DNA from: Methylobacterium durans
GTDB taxonomy: Bacteria; Pseudomonadota; Alphaproteobacteria; Rhizobiales; Beijerinckiaceae
Reading direction: 5' to 3'
Length of the DNA stretch: 64,000 nucleotides
NCBI RefSeq assembly: GCF_003173715.1
Contig: NZ_CP029550.1
Coordinates: forward strand, 6,278,001-6,342,000
Shown: positions 1 to 10,202 of the stretch, one piece after another
Layout: each line of letters begins with the position of its first letter
Numbering within the stretch: position 1 is the first letter of the stretch
Notes under the pieces: model-generated
What the model saw: only the letters and a program-made list of their open reading frames with translations
Database searches by the model: none
What the model was told of the DNA's origin: nothing
Made by a program: the position numbers and the translations under genes

Positions 1-1261
1 AATGGCGCTGCTTCTTCGACGACGGCACCCGCATCGACCTGATGCAGGATGTCGAGCGGATGGCCGCCGACATGGACCGCTTCGTCCCGGCGCCGGGGCC
101 GGCGAGGGCTACAAGCGCTTTATCGGCATCTCCGAGCACCTGCACGACGTCTCGAACCGGTTCTTCTTCTGGAAGCCGGTGGAGGATCTGTTCGACACGA
201 TCAACATCCGGGCGAACCTCAACCCCGGTACGCTCCGCGACGTTCTGAGCCTGCGCATGCACGCCTCGGTGGCGAGCACCATCCGCGGCAAGGTGAAGGA
301 CGCGCGCCTCGCCCAGATGCTCGATCATTTCGTGCAGTATGTCGGCTCCTCGCCCTACGGCGCGCCGGCCGTCCTCTGCGCCATCGCCCACATGCAGACG
401 GCGGAAGGGGTCTGGTACCCGATGGGCGGCACCCGCGCGGTGGCCGAGGCGCTGGCCAGGCTCGCGGAGGAACTCGGCGCGACGCTCAAGCCCGCCACCG
501 AGGTGACGGGGCTCGCGGTCGAGAACGGGGCGGTCACGGGCCTTCGCACGCAGGAGGGCCACGCCCCCTTCGATGCCGTGATTTCGAACATGGATTCGGT
601 GCGCACCTACCGGGAACTCGTCGGCGGCGAGGTCGGCAGGTCCTACGAGAAGAAGAGCTTCGAGCCCGCCTGCTCCGGCGTGGTCCTCTATCTCGGCCTG
701 AACAGGCGCTACGAGCACCTGAACCACCACGATTTCGTCTTCTCCCGCGACCCCGAGGAGGAGTTCGACTTCATCTACAACAAGGGGGAGCCCGCCCCCG
801 ACCCGACCGCCTACCTCGCGGCCCCCTCCTCCACCGACCCGTCGGTGGCGCCCGACGGCGGCGAGGCTCTCTACGTCCTCGTCCACACGCCCTATCTGCG
901 ACCGCACCACGACTGGTCGACGATGTTCCCGGCCTACCGGCGCACCATCCTCGACAAGCTCAAGCGCACCGCGCACATGCCGGACCTCGAGGAGCGGATC
1001 GTGGTCGAGCGCCATCTCACGCCGCAGGACATCCACGAGCGCTACAAGGTCCTGAACGGCGCGATCTACGGGCTCGCCAGCCACGGCCGGGTGATGGGCG
1101 CCTTCAAGCCCGGCAACCGCTCGCGGCAGGTGCGCGGCCTTTATCTCGCCGGCGGCGCGGCCCATCCGGGGCCCGGCATGCCGATGGTGATGATGTCGGG
1201 CTGGATCGCCGCCGACGCCCACGACGCGGATGCCCGCGGCGAGGTCCGCAAATCCGCCTGA
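1..1261 (+). pseudogene. Phytoene desaturase-family carotenoid dehydrogenase (CrtI/CrtN-like), 5'-partial and frameshifted
   Basis: FAD-dependent flavoprotein of the CrtI/CrtN family, which desaturates carotenoid precursors at the membrane. The window starts inside the gene. Reading begins in the frame starting at base 3 (CFFDDGTRIDLMQDVERM) and continues from about base 100 in the frame starting at base 2 (GEGYKRFIGISEHLHDVSNR), so one base seems to be missing around 89-100, next to GG and GGGG runs. The C-terminus has the family's closing FAD-binding stretch, YLAGGAAHPGPGMPMVMMSG. The next gene is an acyltransferase followed by a glycosyltransferase, the same enzyme types that finish C30 carotenoids such as staphyloxanthin. 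CrtN/CrtP versus CrtI specificity cannot be settled because the N-terminal Rossmann motif lies outside the window. Confidence 0.85.
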
Positions 1262-1331
1262 GCCGCCCGTGAACCCGCCCGCGCCCGGCCGGTTGAACCC
1301 GGAGGGCGGCGGAGAGCCCCGAGGCGAGAGC

Positions 1332-2174
1332 GTGCCCGACGCGTCGAACGAATCCCTGAAGCCAGCGCGCCGCGGCCCCCCCGAGCCCGGCCCGGTCTCG
1401 CCCCTCCTGTGGCGGTTCATGGTCTCCTATTTCGACCGCTTCCTGCGTCGTAACCTCAATGCCCTCCGTCTTGCCCGCTGGGGCAGGCCGGAAGGGCTGG
1501 CGCATCCCGGCCCGATCGTCGTCTACTGCAACCATCCCGCCTGGTGGGATGCGGCCACCCTGATCCTGCTGGGTGCCCGGCTCTTCCCGGGGCGCATCCA
1601 TCATGCCCCGTTCGATGCGGACGCGCTGGAGCGCTACACCGTCTTCCGCCGCATGGGCGCCTTCGCCGTCGACCTCGAGACGGGCCGCGGGGCGGCGCAG
1701 TTCCTCAGGGCCTCCCGGGCGATCCTGGGCCGGCCCGGACGCATGCTGTGGATCACCGCGCAGGGGCGCTTCGCCGATGTCCGGGCCCGGCCGCTGGCCC
1801 TTCGCCCCGGCGTGGCGCGGCTGCCCGAGATCGCGCCCGACGCCCTGGTCCTGCCGCTCGCCCTCGAATACGCCTTCTGGGAGGAGCGCGGGGCCGAGGC
1901 CTTCGCCGCCTTCGGGACCCCGATCCCGGCCGCGGACCTCCTCGCCCTGCCCCGGCCCGAGCGCCTCGCGCGGCTCGAGGCCGAACTGACGGCGACCCTC
2001 GACCGCCTGAGCGCCGACGTGATCGCCCGCGAGCCGGCGCGCTTCGTCGCCCTCGTCTCCGGCGCCAAGGGCGTCGGCGGAATCTACGATTCCTGGCGCC
2101 GCCTCAGGGCGCTGATGGCCGGGCGCCGCTTCGACCCGGCCCACCGGGCCCCCGGCGCGGCGAAACGCCCATGA
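1332..2174 (+). CDS. PlsC-like lysophospholipid/glycolipid acyltransferase
   Basis: Transfers an acyl chain, probably to a membrane lipid or a carotenoid sugar. The block NHPAWWD carries the HX4D catalytic motif of the PlsC/LPLAT family, with further typical segments (GAFAVDLETGRG, WITAQGRF) after it. The GTG at 1332 is preferred because GAGGCGAG lies just upstream, giving 280 residues; an in-frame ATG at 1230 would overlap the desaturase and give 314. It ends in an ATGA overlap with the glycosyltransferase, so the two are translationally coupled. By analogy with staphyloxanthin synthesis it may play the CrtO role; that is inference from context. Confidence 0.85.
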   Translation: MPDASNESLKPARRGPPEPGPVSPLLWRFMVSYFDRFLRRNLNALRLARWGRPEGLAHPGPIVVYCNHPAWWDAATLILLGARLFPGRIHHAPFDADALERYTVFRRMGAFAVDLETGRGAAQFLRASRAILGRPGRMLWITAQGRFADVRARPLALRPGVARLPEIAPDALVLPLALEYAFWEERGAEAFAAFGTPIPAADLLALPRPERLARLEAELTATLDRLSADVIAREPARFVALVSGAKGVGGIYDSWRRLRALMAGRRFDPAHRAPGAAKRP

Positions 2175-3304
2175 TGCTCGCGCTCGCCCTGATCGCCCTC
2201 GCCCTCGCGCTATTGCCGGCGGCGCTCGCCGCGGCGAACCTGACCCTCCTGCGCACCCCGGAGGCGGAGCCCGGCACGGGCCTCGTCTCGATCCTGATCC
2301 CGGCCCGCAACGAGGCGGACAATATCGGGCCGACCGTACGGGCCGCGCTCGCGAGCACCGACGTGCCGATCGAGGTGCTCGTCGGCGACGACCACTCGAC
2401 CGACGCCACCGCCGCGCTGGTGCGGGAGGTCGCGGCCGGCGATCCGCGCCTGCGCCTCCTGCCCGTCCCGAGCCTGCCCGAGGGCTGGACGGGGAAGAAC
2501 CACGCCTGCGCCCACCTCGCCGAGCGGGCGAGGGGCGAGCATTTCCTCTTCATCGACGCCGATGTCCGCCTCGAATCCGACGCCGCCGCGGCACTCACGG
2601 CGCATGCCCGGCGGACCGGCTCCGCGCTCGTCAGCGGCGTGCCGCGCCAGCGGATGGAGAGCCTCGGCGAGCGGCTCACCGTGCCGATGATCAACTTCCT
2701 GCTGGTCGGCTACCTGCCGGTGGCGATGATGCGCGCCTCGCTCCGCCCCTCCCTGGGCGCGGCCTGCGGGCAGCTCGTCCTCGTGACGCGCGCGGCCTAC
2801 GAGGCTGTGGGCGGCCACGGCGCCATCCGCTGGAGCCTGCACGATGGCGTGCATCTGCCCCGCCTGCTGCGGCGCTCCGGGCATCGCACCGACCTCGTGG
2901 CCGGCCAAGCGCTCGCCACCTGCCGGATGTACCGGGGCTTCGCCGCGGCCTGGGCCGGCTTCTCGAAGAACGCGCACGAGGGGATGGCGACGCCGCGTGC
3001 CCTGCCGGTGTGGACCCTGCTCCTGTTCGGCGGGCAGGTGCTGCCCTGGCTCCTCGTCCTGGCGGGCCTCGCCGGCCTCGTGTCCGGCACGGTGCTCGCC
3101 GTCGCGCTCGCCGCCGTCGTCGTGTCGCTCGCCACCCGCGCCGCCATCACGCTGATCGTCCACGAGCCGATGGCGACGATCCCGCTGCACCCGGCCGCAG
3201 TTCTGGTGGCCCTCGCCATCCAGTGGAACGTGCTCCTGCGGCGGGAGCGCGCCGGGGCGGCGACCTGGAAGGGGCGGAACTACACGATCGGCGGCGCGCC
3301 GTAG
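2171..3304 (+). CDS. Membrane glycosyltransferase family 2 (CrtQ/HpnB-like)
   Basis: A 377-residue GT-A enzyme. An N-terminal membrane segment (about residues 1-25) is followed by the nucleotide-sugar domain starting ILIPARNEADNI, with VGDDHSTD and the metal-binding DAD in FIDADVRL. Two or three hydrophobic segments close the protein. The start is set by the ATGA overlap with the acyltransferase; the open frame extends much further upstream but only as a shadow. Together with the desaturase and acyltransferase it looks like a carotenoid-glycoside tailoring trio; the sugar and acceptor cannot be read from the sequence. Confidence 0.85.
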   Translation: MMLALALIALALALLPAALAAANLTLLRTPEAEPGTGLVSILIPARNEADNIGPTVRAALASTDVPIEVLVGDDHSTDATAALVREVAAGDPRLRLLPVPSLPEGWTGKNHACAHLAERARGEHFLFIDADVRLESDAAAALTAHARRTGSALVSGVPRQRMESLGERLTVPMINFLLVGYLPVAMMRASLRPSLGAACGQLVLVTRAAYEAVGGHGAIRWSLHDGVHLPRLLRRSGHRTDLVAGQALATCRMYRGFAAAWAGFSKNAHEGMATPRALPVWTLLLFGGQVLPWLLVLAGLAGLVSGTVLAVALAAVVVSLATRAAITLIVHEPMATIPLHPAAVLVALAIQWNVLLRRERAGAATWKGRNYTIGGAP

Positions 3305-3404
3305 GTCGACCCCGCTGGGGACGCTGCACGCCGCAAGCGGCCCTTGAAGCCCCTCGCGCCCGCGATAGCTCAGGTTCCGCACCCCGCACCCGGAGGCCCG
3401 AGCC

Positions 3405-4375
3405 ATGCCGATCGACCGCCGCACGATGCTGGGGGCCGCGCCCCTGCTCCTCGCAGGCTCCCGCGCGGGCGCCGCCCCTGCCCAGGATGCCGCCTCCCAG
3501 GACGCCGGCACGATCCCGGGCGTCTACCGCTACCGACTCGGCGACGCGACGGTGACGGCCCTGCACGAGGGCACGCTCGGGCGCCCGCTCGACGCGAGCT
3601 TCATCCCCAACGCACCGATCGAGGCCGTGCGGGCCGCGATGGCGCGGGCCTTCATGCCGCCGGACCGGCTCGACATCACCTTCACGACGCTCCTCATCGA
3701 GAGGGGCGGCCACCGCATCCTCGTCGATACGGGATTTGCCGATAACGGGCCGCCTAGGACGGGGGGTACTCTGCGCGGCCTCGCGGCGGCGGCCATCGAC
3801 CGGGCCTCGATTGACACCGTGGTGCTGAGCCACTTCCACCTCGACCACGTGCTCGGCCTGCGCCTCAAGGACGGCAGCCTCACCTACCCGAACGCCGAGG
3901 TGCTGGTGCCCGGCCCCGAATGGGCCTTCTGGATGGACGCGGGGCTGGCCGCCCGCGCGCCCGAGCGCCTGCGCCCGAACGTCGAGGCGGTGGCCCGCAT
4001 CTTCGGGCCCGGCGGCCCGCGGGTGACGCAATTCGCGTGGGAGAAGGAGATCCGCCCCGGCTTCACCGCCCTGCCCGCCCCGGCCACACGCCGGGCCACA
4101 CGGTGTTCCTGCTGGAAGCCGGCCCCGGCCGCCTGATGCTGATGTCGGACGTGACGAACCACCCGGCCCTCTTCGTGCGCAACCCGGACTGGTCGGCGGT
4201 GTTCGACATGGACGCCGATCAGGCCCGTGCCACCCGGCACCGCCTGCTCGACCGGGCGGCCGCGGACCGCGTGCAGGTCGCCTTCTACCACGCGCCCTTC
4301 CCCGCCACCGGGCACGTCGCGAAAAGCGGTGACGGCTACGAGCTCGTGCCCGTGCAATGGGGCGCGCCGACCTGA
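3405..4375 (+). pseudogene. Tat-exported MBL-fold metallo-hydrolase, frameshifted
   Basis: Metallo-beta-lactamase-fold hydrolase. The N-terminus has a twin-arginine signal (DRRTMLGAAPLLLAG) with an Ala-rich cleavage region. The metal motif HFHLDH is intact at about residues 144-149. The frame then breaks near 4078-4083: restoring one G makes the text read PAPGHTPGHTVFLL and continue through MSDVTNH and YHAPFPATGH (remaining metal ligands) to the stop at 4375. Repaired length is about 323 residues, normal for the family. The break is the same single-base loss seen elsewhere in this window, so an assembly error is more likely than true decay. Substrate unknown. Confidence 0.87.
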
Positions 4376-4380
4376 GGCGT

Positions 4381-4710
4381 TCAGCCCTCGCCCTGGCCGG
4401 TCTCCGCCAGAATCCAGGCGAGCGTGCCGGGATCGGCCTCCGCGACGTCGAGATGCAGCACGATCGGCGTCTCGTAGGGATGGCGCGCCTTCAGGGCCTC
4501 GGCCAGCGCTTGGCCCAGGCCGTGGCGGGTCTTGAGGATCGCGACGACCTCCTCGCCCCGCTCCACCGCGCCCTTCCAGGCGTAGACCGAGCGCATCCCC
4601 GGGATCACGTTCACGCAGGCGGCGAGGCGGGCGCGCACGAGATCCTCGCCGACCCGGAGCGCCGTCTCGGCATCGGGGAAAGTGGAGTAGACGAGGTGCG
4701 CACGCTCCAT
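4381..4710 (-). CDS. cutA: Divalent-cation tolerance protein CutA
   Basis: A 109-residue small trimeric protein of the CutA1 family, linked to copper tolerance although its real role is debated. Family landmarks are visible: VYSTFPD near the start, [21 protein letters not shown] in the middle and EEVVAILKT after it. The ATG at 4710 is chosen because homology begins at [11 protein letters not shown]; the longer open frame adds about 19 unrelated residues. It is transcribed divergently from nadK across a 77-base gap that must hold both promoters. Confidence 0.93.
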   Translation of the reverse strand: MERAHLVYSTFPDAETALRVGEDLVRARLAACVNVIPGMRSVYAWKGAVERGEEVVAILKTRHGLGQALAEALKARHPYETPIVLHLDVAEADPGTLAWILAETGQGEG

Positions 4711-4787
4711 GCTATGGCTCTCCCGCGATGGTGCCGCGATCAGGCGCGCGCCGGAGTCCCGCGTCAACCGGGCGGATGGTGATCGGC

Positions 4788-5558
4788 ATGTCGCAGCGTT
4801 TCCACCGCATCGCCTTCGTCGCGAGCCCGACGCCCGATGCGCGGGCGGCGGCGGCGGCCCTGATGCGGCGCTACGACCACGTCACGCCCGAGGATGCCGA
4901 CGTGGTGGTGGCGCTCGGGGGCGACGGCCTCGTGCTGCAGGTGCTCCACCGCTTCATGCACCAGGCCAAGCCGATCTACGGCATGAACCGCGGCACGGTC
5001 GGCTTCCTGATGAACGAGTTCCGGGAGGACGGCCTGCTGGAGCGCCTGGAACGGGCCGAGCGCAGCGTGATCCATCCGCTCCTCATGGAGACGCGGGACA
5101 CCGAGGGGCGCCGCCACGAGGCGCGGGCGCTCAACGAGGTCTACATGCTGCGCCAGACGCACCAGACGGCCAAGCTCAAGATCGCCGTCGACGGCCACGT
5201 GCGCCTGCCGGAACTGATCGCCGACGGGGTGCTGGTGGCGACGCCCGCGGGCTCGACCGCCTACAACCTCTCGGTCGGCGGGCCGATCCTGCCCCTCGAC
5301 GCGCAGCTCCTGGCCCTGACGCCGATCTCCGCCTTCCGGCCCCGGCGCTGGCGCGGGGCGCTGCTGCCGAACTACGCCCGCATCCGCATCGAGGTGCTGG
5401 ACGCCGACCACCGCCCGGTCGCGGCGGTGGCGGACCACACCGAGTTCCGCCGGGTCTGCACGGTCGAGACCTGGCTCGACCAGGCCACCGACCTCGTCCT
5501 CCTGCACGATCCCGGTCACAGCCTCGACGAGCGCATCCTGCGCGAGCAGTTCGGCTGA
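4788..5558 (+). CDS. nadK: NAD kinase
   Basis: Phosphorylates NAD to NADP. The 256-residue protein has the invariant GGDG ([11 protein letters not shown]), the nucleotide-binding NEVYMLRQ segment and the conserved [23 protein letters not shown] block. The start at 4788 ([10 protein letters not shown]) is preferred to an upstream in-frame start at 4728 because homology begins there. The short length without an N-terminal extension fits alphaproteobacterial NadK. Confidence 0.95.
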   Translation: MSQRFHRIAFVASPTPDARAAAAALMRRYDHVTPEDADVVVALGGDGLVLQVLHRFMHQAKPIYGMNRGTVGFLMNEFREDGLLERLERAERSVIHPLLMETRDTEGRRHEARALNEVYMLRQTHQTAKLKIAVDGHVRLPELIADGVLVATPAGSTAYNLSVGGPILPLDAQLLALTPISAFRPRRWRGALLPNYARIRIEVLDADHRPVAAVADHTEFRRVCTVETWLDQATDLVLLHDPGHSLDERILREQFG

Positions 5559-5567
5559 GGACGCTCC

Positions 5568-7163
5568 TCAGGCCGCGAGCTTCAGGCGTGCGCGGTCCTC
5601 GCGGTAGCTCGCGATGAGGGCGGCGGGGATCGTCTCGAGCACGGCCTCCGCCGCGGCCTCGGCCGTCTCGCGGGCGCGGGCCTCCGCCTCCCGGGCGGTG
5701 CGGGCCTGCTCCTCGCGGAAGCTCGACAGGATCGCGTCCGGCAGCGCGTCGAGGACGGCGCTGACGGAAGCGGGCAGATCGGCCGCCATCTCCGGGCCCG
5801 GGCGGACCGGCTCCACGGAGGCGGCCTCGACGGACACGGCCTCGACGAGATCCGCCTCGATCGCGGCGGCGCGGATCTCGATCGTGTCGGCCTCGACGGG
5901 GATCGGCTCCGACAGCGGCGCGACGGCCGCGCGGACCTCCACATCCCGGACCTCCATTTCCCGGGCCTGGGCCTCCTGCCACTCCACGTCGATGCGGCTG
6001 GCCTCCAGGCGGGCGGCCTCGCGGGCCTCCGCCTGCTCGGCGATGGCGCGGGCGACAGCACGGGCCTCGTCGCGGGCGGCCTCGGCCTCGTAGCGGGCGA
6101 GCAGCGCCGTGACCGCCTGCATCTCGGAGAACGGCATGTCCTCGCAGGCGGTCAGCGCCCGCTCGATCATGCGGCGGGACAGGCCGGCCCCGCTCAGGGA
6201 CGTCGCGCCGGTCTCCGCCTCGCGCCAGGCCGAGAGGGCGGCGGCGAAGGCGGGCAGCAGGCCCTCCGGCAGGCCGGCCCGGAGATGGAGGCCGCCGTAG
6301 CCGCGGGCGTTGCGCAGGAGGCCGGCGACCCGGGCGCGGTCGAGCCCGGCAAGGTCGGAGAGCGCGGTCTCCGCGAAGGCCATCTGGCCCGACAGGATGG
6401 CCCGCAGGACGAGGCCGGCATTGAGCTGGCCGCTGGTGCGCAGGTGCTGGACGACGCGGGCGAGCGCCGCGGCGCCCGCTCCGGCGCAGAGGTCGAGCAC
6501 CGCGCGCTCGCGCGCCTCCCGGGCCATCCGCTCGCCCCGCTCCGGCGAGAGCCAGCCGCTGGCCGTGACGAAGCCGGACAGGGTCTCGGCGAGGCGCCCG
6601 GCGACCGCGTGGCGGACCTCCAGCGGCAGGTCGGCCCGGGCGAGGAGCGCCTCGCGCAGGGACGCGTCGCCGCCGTGGCGCTCGACCATGCGCAGCAGGC
6701 GGCCCGTGGTGATCCGGGCGGTGGGGTTGGCGGCGAGCCGGGCCAGCGTCTCCGCGCCGCCGATCTCGGCCAGCGCGCCGGCCACCGCGTGGGTGAGGTG
6801 GTGGCGGCCGGCGATGACGCCGCGGATCGCCTCGCAGCCCATGGCGGCGGCGTCGACGAGGTCGGCGTCGGTGAGGATGGGCGAGCGGGCGAGGACGAGG
6901 CCGGCGATCTCGGGCTGGTCGGCGGCGAGCGTCACGACGAGGGGGCGCGGCGCCCGGGCCGAGGCGGCGCAGGCCTCCGCCAGCGCCCGGCGGACCAGGG
7001 GGGACGGGTCGTCGAGGAGCGCCAGGATCGCGGTCTTCGCTTCCCAGGCCGCGTCGGCGCCGAGATTGCCGTAGAGGTAGGCCCGCGCCAGCGCGGAGGC
7101 GGCCTCGGCCCGGCGGCCGGCGGAATCGTGCTGCGTCCAGGCCAGGAACTGGCGGATCATCAT
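5568..7163 (-). CDS. DUF2336 domain-containing protein
   Basis: A 531-residue protein of the alphaproteobacterial DUF2336 family, function unknown. Residues about 10-330 form an alpha-helical, HEAT-like array (LLDDPSPLVRRALAEACA, SPILTDADLVDAA). The last 200 residues are strongly charged, rich in E, A and R, and likely helical or coiled coil. Its start overlaps the stop of the transglycosylase upstream by four bases (ATGA), so the two are cotranscribed. DUF2336 proteins often sit with envelope or cell-cycle genes, but nothing here fixes a role. Confidence 0.85.
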   Translation of the reverse strand: MMIRQFLAWTQHDSAGRRAEAASALARAYLYGNLGADAAWEAKTAILALLDDPSPLVRRALAEACAASARAPRPLVVTLAADQPEIAGLVLARSPILTDADLVDAAAMGCEAIRGVIAGRHHLTHAVAGALAEIGGAETLARLAANPTARITTGRLLRMVERHGGDASLREALLARADLPLEVRHAVAGRLAETLSGFVTASGWLSPERGERMAREARERAVLDLCAGAGAAALARVVQHLRTSGQLNAGLVLRAILSGQMAFAETALSDLAGLDRARVAGLLRNARGYGGLHLRAGLPEGLLPAFAAALSAWREAETGATSLSGAGLSRRMIERALTACEDMPFSEMQAVTALLARYEAEAARDEARAVARAIAEQAEAREAARLEASRIDVEWQEAQAREMEVRDVEVRAAVAPLSEPIPVEADTIEIRAAAIEADLVEAVSVEAASVEPVRPGPEMAADLPASVSAVLDALPDAILSSFREEQARTAREAEARARETAEAAAEAVLETIPAALIASYREDRARLKLAA

Positions 7164-8283
7164 GGGCCGCTCCGGATCATGAACAGGGAGAGGTCGAGGG
7201 GGGCCTTCGCCCGTGGCTTGGTGGCCGTTGGGGCGGCACTCTGGGCCGAGAATTCGGCCGGCCGGCGCGGCGGCAGCGGCACGGTGATCGCGCCGGTGAT
7301 CGCGCCGGTGATCGCGCTCTCGGCGGGCACCGATGCGATCACCGAATCGACCTCGGGCGCGTTGTTCGCGATCATCGCGTCGGCGCCCGCATCCGAGCGG
7401 GGGAAGTAGGTCGGGGCCCTGCGCTCCGCGCTGCCGCCGCCCCGCTCCTGACCGCGCTCCTGCCAGAGCCGGGCGACGCCCTCGGAGATCGCGCCCTGGC
7501 GCCGGTCGGTCTGGAACAGGCTGCGCAGGCCCCCGCCGTCGAGGGAGGCGTAGGCGGTCGCCCCCTGCGGCAGGGCGGTGAGGTCGCTGGCCGCGGGCGC
7601 TTTCGCGGCGGCGGCGGCGGCCGAGGCGGGACCCGAGGCGAGCACCGCGTAGAGCTCGGAGGAACTCCGCGCCCGGCCCGTGCGGTCGTAGAACAGGCTC
7701 CGGTTGGCGGCGGCCGCCTCCGGCAGGTCGAGGGCGGCGGAGCGGGCCGGGAAGGTCTGGGCGTTGCCGATCAGCGTCGCGGCGCCCCGCGCCCCGAGGA
7801 CGTGCGCGGCGTAGAGGTCGCCCGAGGTCGGCTCGCGGCCGAGCGCATTGCCCAGCGCCTCGCGGTTCTTCTGGGTCAGCGCGCCGGCGAGCGTCGCGGC
7901 GACCTTCGGGTCGCGCCGCAGGTCGAGGATGGCTTGGCGCGCCTGCCCGTCGGCCACCGTGTAGGTGCCGTCGGCTCTCGCCGTGATGGCGTCGGCGTAG
8001 GTGCCGAGGCCGAGATTCGGCCCGGCATTCTTCATCACCCCGAGCCAGGTCTGCTCGATGAACTGGAACAGGCCGGTCGCCGTCGAGGTGCCGGCCTTGG
8101 CGGAGGGGTCGAGGGCGGATTCCCGCTGGGCGGTGGCGAGCAGGTAGTCGAAGCCGACGCCGGTGCTCTGCGCCCCGTCGCGGATCGCCGCGACGACCTC
8201 CGCCGAGCCGGCGCTCCGCGCGGCCGTCGCGGGCGCCGGGGCGGTCTCGCGGGTGCTGGCCGGGGGGTGGTGAACAGGAACAT
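7160..8283 (-). pseudogene. Lytic transglycosylase with proline-rich tail, frameshifted near its start
   Basis: Cleaves peptidoglycan glycan strands in the periplasm. The catalytic part reads LLATAQRESALDPSAKAG (Glu of RES) followed by STATGLFQFIEQTWLGVMK, classic for SLT-type enzymes. The long intact frame begins only at 8038, after this core; the missing N-terminus lies upstream in the same frame but has no start codon. An ATG at 8283 (MFLFTTP) joins it if one C is restored in the C6 run at 8262-8267. Repaired length is about 374 residues. The C-terminal part has a 12-base tandem repeat (7284-7316, encoding repeated ITGA) followed by VPLPPRRP. Confidence 0.82.
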
Positions 8284-8425
8284 GCAGGGCCCGATCGGGG
8301 CGCGCCGGAAGTCTGGCGGGCGCGGCGCGAAGGAGCCGGAACGCGCTCCCTTAGGAGCCTGATCCTGTTGCGGTTATGGTAAAGGAAGATTGAATGCCGG
8401 GAGCGGAGATCGGTCCCGATGCGAG

Positions 8426-8452
8426 CCCACCTCTCCCGAACGGGAGAGGTGG
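8426..8452. repeat. Solo half-unit of the intergenic inverted-repeat family
   Basis: Near-perfect palindrome CCACCTCTCCCG-AA-CGGGAGAGGTGG between the flavin reductase 3' end and the transglycosylase 5' end. It matches one terminal hairpin of the larger elements at 13322, 28562 and 53993. Confidence 0.75.
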
Positions 8453-8483
8453 TGCGGCGCGCCGTCCCGAGAGCCCCTGCCCC

Positions 8484-9086
8484 CTATCCCCCGCCCTTCG
8501 GCCGGCGCATCTCGAAGCGGGTCTCGGGCGTGGCCGTGAAGTAGTCGAAATAGCCGGCCCGCATGATCGGGCGCATGGCGCCGGTGTCGACGCGGCCCTC
8601 CACGACGAAGCGGTCGTCGATGTAGATCGAGACCACCTGCCCGATCACGAGGAAATTGGCGGGCTCGCCCCCGTCGAGGGGCACCAGCGGCACGGTCTGC
8701 AGCCAGCGGCACTCGATCGCCGCGGGCGCCGCCGCCACCCGCGGCGGGCGCACCTTCCGCGACGGGGCGGTGGCGAGCCCCGCGAAGGCGAACTCGCTCT
8801 CGCCGCGGGGGAGCGGCGCCGAGGTGGCGTTGACCGCCTCGCGCAGGTCGAAGCTTGCGAGGTTGCAGACGAACTCAGCCCCCTCCTCCGCGAAGGTCAT
8901 GGCGTCCTTCCGGCCCGAGGAGGAGAAGGCCACCATGTCGTCGGCCACCGCGTTGAAGAACGAGTAGGGCGCGAGGTTCAGCGCGCCCTCCCGGCTCATC
9001 GTGCTGATCCAGCCGATCGGCCGCGGCGCCACGAGCGCCTTCAGCGGGTTGTGCGGCAGGGTGCGGGTCTCGGAATCGTAATGCAT
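8484..9086 (-). CDS. Flavin reductase-family (FMN-binding split-barrel) protein
   Basis: A 200-residue protein with the flavin reductase-like fold: PLKALVAPRPIGWISTM at residues 14-30, NLAPYSFFNAV at 36-46 and FVCNLAS around 73. Proteins of this subgroup bind FMN and may act as NAD(P)H:flavin oxidoreductases supplying a monooxygenase; no partner monooxygenase is adjacent. Full length, no signal peptide, so cytoplasmic. Confidence 0.88.
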   Translation of the reverse strand: MHYDSETRTLPHNPLKALVAPRPIGWISTMSREGALNLAPYSFFNAVADDMVAFSSSGRKDAMTFAEEGAEFVCNLASFDLREAVNATSAPLPRGESEFAFAGLATAPSRKVRPPRVAAAPAAIECRWLQTVPLVPLDGGEPANFLVIGQVVSIYIDDRFVVEGRVDTGAMRPIMRAGYFDYFTATPETRFEMRRPKGGG

Positions 9087-9149
9087 GGGATCGGGCTCGG
9101 GCGCGGCTCGCGGGATCGTCCGCTCAGATAGGCCGCCGGGCGGCCGCCG

Positions 9150-10106
9150 TCAGCCCGAGGCGGCGCGGGCCTCGGCCTCGCCGAAGATCCGCACGGCGTT
9201 GCGGCCCGCCGCCTTCGCCGCGTAGAGGGCGGCGTCGGCCTCGGCGAACAGGTCCGAACCGGGTGCCCGGTCCCGCCCCGGATCGAGGATCCGTGCCCCG
9301 ATCGAGGCGCTGACCGCGAGGAAGGCGCCGTTCCAGAGGACGGGCCGGCTCAGGGCGGCGGAGGCGCCGGCCAGCATCCGCAGGATCCGGCCCCGGCCGA
9401 GCGGCGCGCGCAGGAGCACGGCGAACTCGTCCCCGCCGATCCGGGCGACGAGGGACGCGTCGGCGAAGGCCTCGCCCAGCCGCTCCGCCGCGGCCCGGAG
9501 GCAGGCATCCCCGGCTGCGTGGCCGAGCGTGTCGTTGATCGCCTTGAAGCGGTCGAGGTCGATCAGGACGAGGCCGGCGACGCCGCCGCGATCCTGGCCC
9601 GCGGCGGCCACCGCCCGGCAGCGCGCGTCGAACGCCGCGCGGTTGGCGAGGCCGGTCAGGTGGTCGCGCTCGGCGAGGTGCCGCAGCCGCTCCAGCGCCT
9701 CCCGCTCGGCCGTGACATCCTGCTTGTAGCCGTAGAGGCGCGCGGGCCGGCCGTCCCCGTCGCGGGCGAGCTCGGCCCCGATCCGGATCCAGCGTTCCTC
9801 GCCGCGCCGCGGGCGGATCAGGGCGTCGAGCACGAAGCCCCGTCCCGTGCGGATCGCCTCCGCGCGCAGCCGCTCCATCGCGCCGCGCGAGACCTCCTCG
9901 TAGCGCCCCACGATCTCGGGCCGTCGCAGGGGTGCGCCGGGCTCCAGGCCGAACAGGTCGTAGACGCCCTCCGTCCAGGTCAGCCGCTCGGTGGCGAGGT
10001 CGCATTCCCAGGCGCCGAGGCGGGCGAGACGCGCGGCCTCGGCGTGCAGCCGCGCCCGGAGCCGGTCCGGGGCGATCGCGACGGCGGAGGCCGGATCCTG
10101 GCTCAT
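9150..10106 (-). CDS. PAS-GGDEF diguanylate cyclase
   Basis: Probable c-di-GMP synthase of 318 residues. Residues about 20-125 form a PAS domain with a PAC tail (GAWECDLATERLTW; YGYKQDVTAERE). A short helical linker leads to the GGDEF domain (LTGLANRAAFDARC, IDLDRFKAINDTLGHAAGD) with an intact active site RIGGDEFAVLL. No membrane segment, so cytoplasmic. The ATG at 10106 is preferred over one at 10166 because the extra 20 residues are low-complexity. Whether its product feeds the PilZ protein at 24185 is unknown. Confidence 0.9.
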   Translation of the reverse strand: MSQDPASAVAIAPDRLRARLHAEAARLARLGAWECDLATERLTWTEGVYDLFGLEPGAPLRRPEIVGRYEEVSRGAMERLRAEAIRTGRGFVLDALIRPRRGEERWIRIGAELARDGDGRPARLYGYKQDVTAEREALERLRHLAERDHLTGLANRAAFDARCRAVAAAGQDRGGVAGLVLIDLDRFKAINDTLGHAAGDACLRAAAERLGEAFADASLVARIGGDEFAVLLRAPLGRGRILRMLAGASAALSRPVLWNGAFLAVSASIGARILDPGRDRAPGSDLFAEADAALYAAKAAGRNAVRIFGEAEARAASG

Positions 10107-10202
10107 CCCTGCTCCCGTGATGCCGGGCCGTCGAGCCGGCGCCGTGGCGGGGGATGCTACCCGCACTCCGTTAAGCGCCGGTTGCCGGAGAGGAATAAGG
10201 CC

